Of a stretch of 19,738 nt of DNA, positions 7,407 to 13,953 are shown piece by piece (the stretch's first letter is position 1; each line of letters begins with the position of its first letter). Source of the DNA: DATEJJ01 sp051986465. GTDB taxonomy: Bacteria > Actinomycetota > Actinomycetes > Mycobacteriales > Micromonosporaceae. Location of the stretch: contig JBPYFB010000277.1 of the NCBI GenBank assembly GCA_051986465.1, positions 1 to 19,738 of the forward strand, written 5' to 3'. A model generated the notes under the pieces. It did not search any database. It saw nothing but the letters and a program-made list of their open reading frames with translations, and was not told where the DNA came from. A program made the position numbers and the translations under genes.

Positions 7407-7435
7407 ATTGTCATTGGCGCCGGTGGAAGCGTCAA
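7407..7435 (-). promoter_or_regulatory. sigma-70-type promoter of the cellulase gene
   Basis: On the minus strand TTGACG (7430-7435) and GACAAT (7407-7412) are separated by exactly 17 bp. This predicts a start near 7400 and a leader of roughly 137 nt before the ATG at 7263. It is the best -35/-10 pair I found in the window. Confidence 0.5.
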
Positions 7436-7487
7436 ACACGGCGCCGGTTACCGCAAAGAGCTGGGCGAACCAGCCGAAACTTACGAT

Positions 7488-8246
7488 CTAGCCGAGGGCG
7501 ATGTACAGGCGCTTGCCCGAGGGCACGTAGCCGACCCGCTCGTACACCCGCCAGGAATCCTCCGCGGCGGCCTCCAGCCACGCGACGTCGACGCCCGCCG
7601 CGAACAGCCTGTCGGTGATGGCGGCGGTCAGCGCACCGGCGATGCCGCGCCGGCGGTACGCCTCGCGTACCGCGATGCCGGCCACCTCGCTGACGCCGGC
7701 CACCGGCGCCACCGCAAGTCCGGCCCCCACCACCTCGCTGCCGGTCTCCCGCACCATCACCATGACACCGCCGTTGTCCTGCGTGCGCCGGATCCTCGCG
7801 ACGTCCGCCGGGGTAGCCACGGGTTCCTCGCCGAACGCCTCGTTCTGCGCGGCGATGGCGGCGGCGCGCTGCTCGTCCGTAGCGGGCACCGCGAACTCGA
7901 AGCCGTCGGGCAGGGGTGGCGTGACCAGCGACCCGGGCGAGCAGACCAGGTACTCGTGGCGCGCCTCGACCGCGAACCCGGCGTCGAGCAGCAGTTGTTC
8001 CAGGCCGGGCGCGCAACTGGTGACGTACTCCAGGCGCGGCACCCGATCGGCTTTCCGGAACGCCGCGACGAGCTCGGCCACGTCGGTCGCGCCGATGGCG
8101 GCCTCCGGTCGCGGCGTCGCGTAGTTGATGTAGCGGCTGTCGGTAGCGGGGTCGAACCCGCAGACGAACGGTCCTACCTCGGCGGGCTCGGGGCGGGAGA
8201 GAAGGTTCGCGACGACGGCGCGCTGCACTCGGACATCAAGAGTCAC
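7488..8246 (-). CDS. GNAT-family N-acetyltransferase
   Basis: A 252-aa protein. The C-terminal half is a GNAT fold: the acetyl-CoA binding motif A is visible as VAGIAVREAYRRRGIAGAL (188-206), with the RRRGIAG loop holding the pyrophosphate, and a following AWLEAAAEDSWRVYERVGY segment typical of motif B. The N-terminal 110 residues are less conserved and may be a degenerate second GNAT unit. The acceptor substrate is unknown. The GTG at 8246 is chosen over an ATG 63 bp upstream because a TACCAT -10 element ends 5 nt before it, giving a leaderless mRNA, and because the longer form would run into the aldehyde dehydrogenase promoter. It is divergent from that gene across a 50-bp gap. Confidence 0.85.
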   Translation of the reverse strand: MTLDVRVQRAVVANLLSRPEPAEVGPFVCGFDPATDSRYINYATPRPEAAIGATDVAELVAAFRKADRVPRLEYVTSCAPGLEQLLLDAGFAVEARHEYLVCSPGSLVTPPLPDGFEFAVPATDEQRAAAIAAQNEAFGEEPVATPADVARIRRTQDNGGVMVMVRETGSEVVGAGLAVAPVAGVSEVAGIAVREAYRRRGIAGALTAAITDRLFAAGVDVAWLEAAAEDSWRVYERVGYVPSGKRLYIALG

Positions 8247-8258
8247 ACCGTATGGTAA
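8247..8258. promoter_or_regulatory. GNAT -10 element and variant of the shared operator
   Basis: The minus strand reads TTACCATACGGT here. TACCAT (8252-8257) is a good -10 hexamer, 5 nt before the GTG at 8246. The same bases on the plus strand, ACCGTATGGTAA, fit the core ACCGTWYRGTA of the sites at 5380-5397 and 15896-15914. The flanks match less well, so membership in the same regulon is tentative. Confidence 0.4.
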
Positions 8259-8284
8259 GCCTACCCACGAGTAGGTATGCGACC

Positions 8285-8290
8285 TAGACT
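8285..8290 (+). promoter_or_regulatory. -10 element of a leaderless aldehyde dehydrogenase promoter
   Basis: TAGACT is followed by 6 nt and then the ATG at 8297. This is the usual arrangement for actinobacterial leaderless transcripts, and no Shine-Dalgarno sequence is present. No clear -35 is visible. Confidence 0.55.
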
Positions 8291-8296
8291 CGCGAC

Positions 8297-9814
8297 ATGA
8301 CCACCGCACCCACCCACAAGCCGGGCGTGCCCGTCATCGACGACGGCACGCTCGTCTCCACCAACCCGGTCACCGGGGAGGAGGTGGGGCGGTACCCGGT
8401 CGCGAGCGCCTCGGACGTCGCCGCCAGGGTGGTACGCGCCCGGGAGGCGGCGGCGTGGTGGGCCGGGCTCGGCTTCGACGGGCGCCGCCAGCGGCTCCTG
8501 CGGTGGCGCGCGGTGCTCGCCAACCGCCTCGACGAGCTGGCGGCGCTGGTACACCGGGAGGGCGGCAAACCGGTCGCCGAGGCGATCGTGGAGGCGGCCG
8601 GCGCGATCGACCACATCGCCTGGGCCGCCCGGCACGCGCGGCGGGTACTGGGGTCGCGGCGGGTACGCAGCTCGCTCATGCAGATCGAGTACTCCTCCCA
8701 TCTCGAGTACCAGCCGTATGGGGTGGTCGGGGTGATCGGGCCGTGGAACTACCCGGTACTGACGCCGATCGGCTCCATCGGGTACGCGCTCGCCGCCGGC
8801 AACGCGGTCGTCTTCAAGCCCAGCGAGTACACGCCCGCGATCGGCGCCTGGCTCGTCGAGCGCTTCGCCGAGGTGGTACCCGAACAGCCGGTACTGTCCA
8901 TCGTCTTCGGCACCGGTGAGGTGGGTGCCGCGCTGTGCCGCTCCGGTGTGGACAAGCTCGCCTTCACCGGCTCCACCGCGACTGGCAAGAAGGTGATGGC
9001 CGCCTGCGCCGAGACGCTCACCCCGGTGCTGCTGGAGTGCGGCGGCAAAGACGCAATGATCATCGATGCCGATGCCGACGTGGACGCAGCGGTCGACGCC
9101 ACGCTCTGGGGTGGCATGACCAACGCCGGCCAGACCTGCGTCGGCATCGAGCGGGTGTACGTCGCCGATGCCGTCTACGACGCGTTCCTGCCCAAGCTGG
9201 TGGCGCGCGCCGAAGGGCTGAAGGTCGGCATCGAGGACGGCAGCGACCTCGGCCCGATCACGATGCCCGGCCAGATCGACACGATCCGGCGCCACATCGA
9301 CGAGGCGCTCTCGCACGGTGGCCGGGCGGCGCTGGGCGGTACGGACGCGGTCGCCGGCCCGTACGTGCACCCCACGATCCTGGTCGACGTGCCCGAGGAC
9401 AACCCGGCCGTACGGGAGGAGACGTTCGGGCCGACGCTCACCGTGACCCGGGTGGCCGACGCGGACGAGGGCGTACGCCTCGCCAACGCCGGCCGGTACG
9501 GGCTGGGCGGCGCGGTGTTCTCCCGCAGCCGGGGCCTGGAGCTGGCTCGCCGGCTGCGCTCCGGGATGACCGCGGTCAACTCGGCGATCTCCTTCGCCGG
9601 CATGCCGACGCTGCCGTTCGGCGGGGTGGGCGACTCCGGCTTCGGCCGCATCCACGGTGCGGACGGGCTGCGCGAGTTCGCGCGCCCGAAGGCGATCACC
9701 AAGCGCCGGGCCCGCTCGCTGCTGCCGGCGCTCAGCTTCAACCGCACGCCTGCGCAGGTGGCCCGCATCGCGCAGGCCGTCAAGTTCCTGCACGGCGGAA
9801 AGTTCACCAGGTGA
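8297..9814 (+). CDS. NAD(P)-dependent aldehyde dehydrogenase family protein
   Basis: A 505-aa cytoplasmic aldehyde dehydrogenase with all core motifs: IGPWNYP (147-153), FKPSE (173-177), FTGSTATGKK in the cofactor region, the general base E247 in LLECGGKD, the catalytic C281 in NAGQTCVG, and EETFGP. It oxidises an aldehyde to the acid; the substrate is not evident from the sequence. LLECGGKD replaces the more usual LELGGK. A C-terminal basic extension of about 30 residues (KRRARSLLPALSF onwards) goes beyond the core fold. It is translated from a leaderless ATG, is divergent from the GNAT gene, and overlaps the convergent SGNH hydrolase gene by 11 bp. Confidence 0.9.
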   Translation: MTTAPTHKPGVPVIDDGTLVSTNPVTGEEVGRYPVASASDVAARVVRAREAAAWWAGLGFDGRRQRLLRWRAVLANRLDELAALVHREGGKPVAEAIVEAAGAIDHIAWAARHARRVLGSRRVRSSLMQIEYSSHLEYQPYGVVGVIGPWNYPVLTPIGSIGYALAAGNAVVFKPSEYTPAIGAWLVERFAEVVPEQPVLSIVFGTGEVGAALCRSGVDKLAFTGSTATGKKVMAACAETLTPVLLECGGKDAMIIDADADVDAAVDATLWGGMTNAGQTCVGIERVYVADAVYDAFLPKLVARAEGLKVGIEDGSDLGPITMPGQIDTIRRHIDEALSHGGRAALGGTDAVAGPYVHPTILVDVPEDNPAVREETFGPTLTVTRVADADEGVRLANAGRYGLGGAVFSRSRGLELARRLRSGMTAVNSAISFAGMPTLPFGGVGDSGFGRIHGADGLREFARPKAITKRRARSLLPALSFNRTPAQVARIAQAVKFLHGGKFTR

Positions 9815-10688
9815 ACGTCCCCGGATAGGTCAGGGCGGCGAGCTGGTTCTGGCCCTGCGCGTTGGGGTGGAAGTAGTCGAGGGTCGACAGGTTGTCGACG
9901 CTGAACGCGAAGCCGTGCGCCGCTCCCCCGTCGTACCGGCAGCGCGGCCCGTACGCCTGGCACGCCGCGGCGAGCTGCACGTCGTACTCGTTGATGCGGT
10001 CCCGGAACCGCTGCCGGCGCGCCACGTCCGCGGCCGCGGTGGAGGTCGGGTTGGCCAGCAGGGACTGGCACACGCCCAGGCCCCAGACCAGTTGCGCGGA
10101 CTTGTTGGTGTGCGCCACCGTCCACACGCGATACACGTCGGGCACGCTGACCACCAGTACCCGCGCCTTGGGCAGCCCCGCCCGGAGAATGCCCAGTGCG
10201 GTGTTGAGCGAGGCGCGGAAGGCCGCGGTACTGGTCATGCCGCCGATCGTGGCCGCGCAGGCGTCGTTGGCGCCGACCAGGATCGGCACGTACTCCACCT
10301 TCGCCGACACCGCCCGCCGCGCCTGCCCGGGCAGGTCCGCCGCCTCCGCACCGAGCTCGGCGAAGTTGTGCTCGTGGCCCTTTATCGCCGGGTTCGCCGC
10401 GAGGATTCGCCGGTAGTGGCTGTTGACCCGGGTACCGTCGCCGGTCGCCCAGGCGTCGCGCCAGCAGGCGATCAGCGCGAAGCAGGAGCCGACGCCCGCG
10501 GTGATGGAGTCGCCGAGCGCCGCCATCGAGGACGGGAAACCCGGCTGGGGCTTAGCCGATGGCTTGGCGGCCGAGGACTTGCCGGACGGAGGCCGGCTCG
10601 GGCCGCCGCCACGGCTGTTCTCCGGTTGGCAGGCCGCGAGGACCAGCAGGAGGCAACCGGCCAGGGCAAGGACGAGGCGCCGACGCAT
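9804..10688 (-). CDS. SGNH/GDSL-family hydrolase, predicted lipoprotein
   Basis: A 294-aa exported hydrolase. The N-terminus is a lipoprotein signal: MRRR, a hydrophobic core and the lipobox LAAC with C20, followed by a Gly/Pro/Ser/Lys linker (about 24-50). The catalytic domain has block I GDSITAG (S61), block III GAND (N141) and block V DYFHPNAQ (D271, H274), so Ser-His-Asp with the SGNH oxyanion residues. Such enzymes are esterases or lipases or deacylate cell-wall polysaccharides; the substrate is unknown. A TACAGT -10 (10696-10701) lies 7 nt before the ATG at 10688, which favours this leaderless start; an ATG at 10694 would add two residues. It follows the sedolisin gene by 26 bp in the same direction and overlaps the convergent aldehyde dehydrogenase gene by 11 bp. 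Confidence 0.88.
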   Translation of the reverse strand: MRRRLVLALAGCLLLVLAACQPENSRGGGPSRPPSGKSSAAKPSAKPQPGFPSSMAALGDSITAGVGSCFALIACWRDAWATGDGTRVNSHYRRILAANPAIKGHEHNFAELGAEAADLPGQARRAVSAKVEYVPILVGANDACAATIGGMTSTAAFRASLNTALGILRAGLPKARVLVVSVPDVYRVWTVAHTNKSAQLVWGLGVCQSLLANPTSTAAADVARRQRFRDRINEYDVQLAAACQAYGPRCRYDGGAAHGFAFSVDNLSTLDYFHPNAQGQNQLAALTYPGTFTW

Positions 10689-10695
10689 AACCATC

Positions 10696-10701
10696 ACTGT
10701 A
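10696..10701 (-). promoter_or_regulatory. -10 element of the SGNH hydrolase gene
   Basis: TACAGT on the minus strand is followed by 7 nt and the ATG at 10688. This suggests a private leaderless promoter in the short gap after the sedolisin gene. No -35 is recognised. Confidence 0.4.
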
Positions 10702-10714
10702 CGGCGCGAGGCTC

Positions 10715-12196
10715 TTACGCTCCGCCGAGTACCTGGACCATCGGTTCCCCCTGCGGCGAACCGAGGCCCGTACACGGATCCCAGCCCACACCCGCCTGGT
10801 ACCCGTTGTTGTCGCCGGACGTGATGTCGCGGAAGGCGGTGAGGGACAGGTACAGCCGCCCGTGCGGCGCACCGGCGCGGGCACCGTTCTGCTGGTTGGC
10901 GAGCGCCGTCAGGGCGGCCCACAGCGGTGCCACCGCGCTGGTACCGCCGACCACCAGGTCCGAACCGTCCGACCGGATCACGTACCCGGTCGCCGGATCC
11001 GCGTCGCCGGCCACATCGGGTACCCCGCGCCCGGGCCGGCCGTCCGGGTTCGCCGGCACGTTCGCGTCGGACTGGTAGCTGGGGATGTCGAAGTGCCGGC
11101 TCACCCCGCCGCCCGTTGCGCCGTCGCCGCCGGCCAGGGCGTTCCACACCGTCTCGTCGGTATCGGTCAGCCGGGTGCCGCCGCAGCCGACGACGTTCGG
11201 GCTGGACGCGGGGAAGTCCACGTTCATTTCGCTACTGCCGTCGGTGGCGCCGTTGTCGCCAGCGGCGGCGTACACCGTGACGCCCAGCGCCCCGGCGTCG
11301 GCGAAGAGCGCGTCGTAGGAGTCCATCGCCTGTGCGGTCCAGCTCGACTCGTCCCCACCCCAGCTGATCGAGACCACCGAAGGCTTGCGCTGCGTGTCGT
11401 GTACCGCGGCGGCGATGGCGTCGTAGAAGCCGTTGGTCGTGTTGGGCGCGAAGTACACGACGATCCGGGCGCCCGGCGCGATCGCGCCCACCACCTCGAT
11501 GTCCAGCATCACCTCGGTGTCGGCGTCGTTTCCGGGAGAGTTCTTCGCGCCGTCCACCGACACGGCCGTCACCGTGGGCGCCGGGATCGACTGCGCGGCG
11601 AAGTACGTGCTCAGGTCGCTGCTGCGGTACCCGCCCCCGAGCTCGATGAGCGCGACCGTCTGGCCGCCGCCGTCCACATCGGTGGGGAAGCCGTACCGGC
11701 TGGCCACCTCCTGCGGCGGGTACCCCTGGCCGGTCGCGGACGGGCTGATCGGCCCGCCACCGGGTCCGCCAACCGCGACGCGGAAGTGCGTACGCGACTG
11801 TGGCCGGTCGTCGAGCCCGAGCACGGCGACGACCGCGCCGGCGAGGTCAACCGGTACGTACACGTCGCCCTCGCGTCCCCGGTAGGTGCGCCCGTCCCAC
11901 GTGTACTCGCCAAGGTCGACCTGGAACGCGGCGTTCATCTCGGTGACCGTGCCCAGCAGCCCGACCGAACGGGCCGGGAGGCTGACCGCGGTGACGGTGA
12001 GCCCGTGCTCGTGCGCGAACTCCTCGACCCTATTCAGGTCGGCGTGGCTGGCCGGGACGCCCGGCTGCGGCGCGGCCCGGCGCAGCACGACCGTTACCTG
12101 TACGGGTGCGTGCGGGTACGCGTCGCCGACCCGTACCGCGCCCTCGGGTACCCGTCGCGTGCTGCCCGGTACGGATACGTACTGCTGCTCTACCAT
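10715..12196 (-). CDS. sedolisin (S53) serine-carboxyl protease, kumamolisin-like
   Basis: A 493-aa pro-protease. Residues 1-140 form the pro-kumamolisin activation domain. The catalytic domain follows, with E228 and D232 (TEVMLDIEV), the oxyanion Asp D314 (AAGDNG) and the nucleophile S420 (GGTSAVAP), matching the Glu-Asp-Asp-Ser set of kumamolisin. The C-terminal calcium site is also present (RDITSG, then QAGVGWDPCTG). The family contains endopeptidases active at acidic pH that release their own prodomain. No signal peptide is visible; kumamolisin also lacks an obvious one, so the export route is unclear. The start is uncertain: ATG 12196 has GAAGAGG touching it, and the open frame extends only to a TTG at 12223. 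The SGNH lipoprotein gene lies 26 bp downstream in the same direction. Confidence 0.92.
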   Translation of the reverse strand: MVEQQYVSVPGSTRRVPEGAVRVGDAYPHAPVQVTVVLRRAAPQPGVPASHADLNRVEEFAHEHGLTVTAVSLPARSVGLLGTVTEMNAAFQVDLGEYTWDGRTYRGREGDVYVPVDLAGAVVAVLGLDDRPQSRTHFRVAVGGPGGGPISPSATGQGYPPQEVASRYGFPTDVDGGGQTVALIELGGGYRSSDLSTYFAAQSIPAPTVTAVSVDGAKNSPGNDADTEVMLDIEVVGAIAPGARIVVYFAPNTTNGFYDAIAAAVHDTQRKPSVVSISWGGDESSWTAQAMDSYDALFADAGALGVTVYAAAGDNGATDGSSEMNVDFPASSPNVVGCGGTRLTDTDETVWNALAGGDGATGGGVSRHFDIPSYQSDANVPANPDGRPGRGVPDVAGDADPATGYVIRSDGSDLVVGGTSAVAPLWAALTALANQQNGARAGAPHGRLYLSLTAFRDITSGDNNGYQAGVGWDPCTGLGSPQGEPMVQVLGGA

Positions 12197-12223
12197 CCTC
12201 TTCCACGCTCCCCGAGACTCCAA

Positions 12224-12242
12224 TGTCCGCTGTGGACAGTAT
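12224..12242 (-). promoter_or_regulatory. possible -10 and small palindrome upstream of sedolisin
   Basis: On the minus strand TACTGT (12237-12242) could be a -10. It overlaps the dyad TGTCC-N5-GGACA (12224-12238), which would cover the transcription start. Both are short and could be chance. Confidence 0.25.
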
Positions 12243-12416
12243 GGCCCGCACCAGTACCTGGACCGGACCAGCGAATCGGCGCGTAACGGCGGGCCGGCGC
12301 TAAGCGGCAGGCCGGCGCGCTACCGCGGGGCGGACGCGTCGTCCCTGGTCGACGCGGCCGCCCCACTGCTGGGACCTTGCCGGTGCACTGGTTCCCCACG
12401 AGAGGTTGCGCCTGCC

Positions 12417-12450
12417 CGCGGAGCGTCCACGAGGAGGTTGCGGCTCCGCG
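12417..12450 (-). terminator. candidate hairpin downstream of nucS
   Basis: An 8-bp perfect stem (CGCGGAGC / GCTCCGCG) with an 18-nt loop lies 78 nt after the nucS stop on the same transcript. It has no U-tract and a rather long loop, so a terminator role is only possible. Confidence 0.25.
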
Positions 12451-12527
12451 CGGGTTTGTGGAGGAGTTGGTGCCGCTCCGCCCGACAAGCTAACCGAATA
12501 CATAGTGTGATTTCAATACCTGGATGC

Positions 12528-13220
12528 CTAGAAGAGCGTCAGCTCGTCCCGCTCGATGCCGCGCAGCTCGTCGTAGTCGACTACCGCGCACCGGATCCCC
12601 CGGTCCTCGGCGAGCGTACGAGCCTGCGGCGCGATCAGCTGGGCGGCCAGGATGCCGCCGACCGGGGCCAGTAGCGGGTCCCGGTTGAGCAGTTCCAGGT
12701 ACCGGGTGAGCTGCTCGACCGCGTCGATGCCGGCCCGCCGCTTCACCTCTACCGCCCAGTGTGCCGCCTCCACCGCCCAGTACGCCGCCTCCCCGCGCGC
12801 CTCGGCGGTACGGCACAGCAGGTCGACCGGGCCGATCGCGGTCGGGTACTCGCGCCGTACCAGGCTGAGTCCCTCGCCCAGTACGGTGGGCGACGCCGCG
12901 AGCAGTTCCTGCAGGTGCGCCTCCACGCCGTCCTTGCGCAACCCGGGATCGACGCCCAGATCGTACGAGCTGTCCTGAAGGACCTCCTCGAGCGTGATCC
13001 GCAGCTCCTCGCCGGCCTTGTTGACCACCCGCCACACGCCCGGCGCCTCCTCGATCCGGCACGGCGGGCTCATCCAGTTCAGCGGCTTGTACGCGCGGTC
13101 GTCGGCGTGTATGGAGACCGAGCCGTCGGCCTTCACCATCACCAGCCGGGTCGCGCTGGGCAGATGGGCGGTGAGCCGTCCGATGTAGTCGACCGAACAC
13201 CGGGCAATCAGCAAGCGCAC
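12528..13220 (-). CDS. nucS: mismatch-specific endonuclease NucS/EndoMS
   Basis: A 230-aa protein that aligns by eye along its whole length with mycobacterial NucS (YIGRLTAHLPSA, KADGSVSIHADDRAYKPLNWMSPP, LGVDPGLRKDGVEAHLQELL, QLTRYLELLNRD). NucS cuts both strands at G-T, G-G and T-T mismatches and is the non-canonical mismatch repair enzyme of actinobacteria and some archaea, which lack MutS/MutL. The N-terminal domain binds DNA; the RecB-like nuclease domain has D133 (GPVDLL) and E158-x-K160 (VEVK). The C-terminal ELTLF fits the known beta-clamp binding tail. Unusually, the seven residues before VEVK are duplicated (EAAYWAV-EAAHWAV, 144-157). The GTG at 13220 is supported by family alignment and by TACAAT ending 6 nt upstream (leaderless); longer upstream frames are unsupported. 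Divergent from the DUF4126 gene. Confidence 0.93.
   Translation of the reverse strand: MRLLIARCSVDYIGRLTAHLPSATRLVMVKADGSVSIHADDRAYKPLNWMSPPCRIEEAPGVWRVVNKAGEELRITLEEVLQDSSYDLGVDPGLRKDGVEAHLQELLAASPTVLGEGLSLVRREYPTAIGPVDLLCRTAEARGEAAYWAVEAAHWAVEVKRRAGIDAVEQLTRYLELLNRDPLLAPVGGILAAQLIAPQARTLAEDRGIRCAVVDYDELRGIERDELTLF
12751..12792 (-). repeat. 21-bp tandem duplication inside nucS
   Basis: Two adjacent 21-bp units (12751-12771 and 12772-12792) differ at two bases. In the nucS frame they give EAAHWAV and EAAYWAV directly before the catalytic VEVK motif. Typical NucS proteins have only a short loop here. Confidence 0.85.
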
Positions 13221-13226
13221 CCGGCC

Positions 13227-13232
13227 ATTGTA
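13227..13232 (-). promoter_or_regulatory. -10 element of nucS
   Basis: TACAAT on the minus strand is followed by 6 nt and the GTG at 13220. This is a near-consensus -10 in leaderless position and confirms the short start. Confidence 0.6.
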
Positions 13233-13263
13233 TTGGCGCTCGCTTCGCCAGCGCGGAAGGCCA

Positions 13264-13289
13264 GGCGGGCGGGTGTGGCGGGCGGGTGC
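13264..13289 (+). repeat. 13-bp G-rich tandem duplication with G-quadruplex pattern
   Basis: Two copies of GGCGGGCGGGTGT (last base C in copy two) end just before the ATG at 13291. Bases 13267-13286 contain four GGG runs with loops of 1, 6 and 1 nt, the canonical G-quadruplex pattern, at the position where a ribosome-binding site would be. Confidence 0.6.
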
Positions 13290-13290
13290 G

Positions 13291-13953
13291 ATGCTGGATT
13301 GCGTGTTCGAAGTGCTCACTGGCATCGGTCTGGCCGCATCGGCGGGGTTGAACGCATACATCCCGCTGCTCGCGATCGGGCTGCTCGCCCGCTACACGGA
13401 TCTGATCCAGCCGTCGTCGAGCTGGCACTGGCTCTCGAACGGCTGGGTACTGCTCATCCTCGCGGCGCTGCTCGCAGTAGAGGTGGTCGCCGACAAGATT
13501 CCGATGGTCGACCACGTCAACGACGTACTGCATACCGTGATCCGGCCCACCGCCGGCGGCCTGGCCTTCGGTGCGGCCTCGCAGTCGCAGACGGTCACGG
13601 TCTCCGACCCCGGCAAGTTCTTCACCGGCCATCACTGGGTACCGGTGGCCATCGGAGCCGTCATCGCGCTCTGCGTACACGGCACCAAGGCGACCGCCCG
13701 GCCGGTCATCAACGTGTCCACACTGGGCGTTGGCGCGCCGGTGGCGAGCACCATCGAAGACATCGTGAGCGTAACCATGTCGCTCGTCGCGATCGTGATG
13801 CCGTTCCTGATCGTCTTCTTCGTCGCCGCGTTCGTCTGGTTCTTCATATGGGCGCGCCGGCGCCGCCGGCGCAAGGCGGAGAAGGCCGCCGCTAAGGCAG
13901 CAGCCCGTGGGCTTCCCGGACCACCGATACAAGCTCATCCACGATCCTGGTGA
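13291..13953 (+). CDS. DUF4126 integral membrane protein
   Basis: A 220-aa protein with the DUF4126 signature: GIGLAASAGLNAYIPLLAIGLLARYTDL near the N-terminus (shown by its key GLNAYIPLL), WLSNGWVLL, VEVVADKIPMVDHVND and VIRPTAGGLAFGA. Hydrophobic segments lie at about 8-34, 50-68, 84-95, 114-130 and 150-187, followed by a cluster of Arg/Lys residues that should face the cytoplasm. The family is widespread and its function unknown; a transport or membrane-organising role is only a guess. The start is uncertain: ATG 13291 (used) or GTG 13303. There is no Shine-Dalgarno, only the G-rich repeat. The last 20 codons lie antisense inside the mutase gene and do not look conserved, so the tail may be a read-through extension. 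Confidence 0.8.
   Translation: MLDCVFEVLTGIGLAASAGLNAYIPLLAIGLLARYTDLIQPSSSWHWLSNGWVLLILAALLAVEVVADKIPMVDHVNDVLHTVIRPTAGGLAFGAASQSQTVTVSDPGKFFTGHHWVPVAIGAVIALCVHGTKATARPVINVSTLGVGAPVASTIEDIVSVTMSLVAIVMPFLIVFFVAAFVWFFIWARRRRRRKAEKAAAKAAARGLPGPPIQAHPRSW

Larger units (their letters stand above)
12197..12527. other. 331-bp intergenic region without a convincing gene
   Basis: This region lies between sedolisin and nucS. It holds a small hairpin (CGCGTCG-N8-CGACGCG, 12335-12356), a larger one (CGCGGAGC / GCTCCGCG, 12417-12450) that could end nucS transcription, and three diverged copies of a GAGGAGGTTG-like word about 30-32 bp apart (12398-12470). A 36-codon plus-strand frame (GTG 12383 to TAA 12493) reads through these copies; I do not recognise its product and see no good ribosome-binding site. 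An AT-rich patch (12494-12519) interrupts the otherwise GC-rich sequence. The area could be a worn repeat or gene remnant. Confidence 0.4.

Noticed and set aside
8261..9793. Long minus-strand open frame of about 510 codons opposite the aldehyde dehydrogenase
   Set aside because: The product is rich in Arg/Gly/His, has no family motif and mirrors the GC-rich codon positions of the real gene. The plus-strand gene has all ALDH motifs.
13129..13361. Longer NucS start at 13361
   Set aside because: The extra 47 residues have no counterpart in NucS and would overlap the divergent DUF4126 start. TACAAT sits in leaderless position for GTG 13220.
12490..13938. 482-codon minus-strand frame spanning nucS and the DUF4126 gene
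   Set aside because: It crosses two recognised genes in other frames and has no coherent domain; it is a GC-skew shadow.
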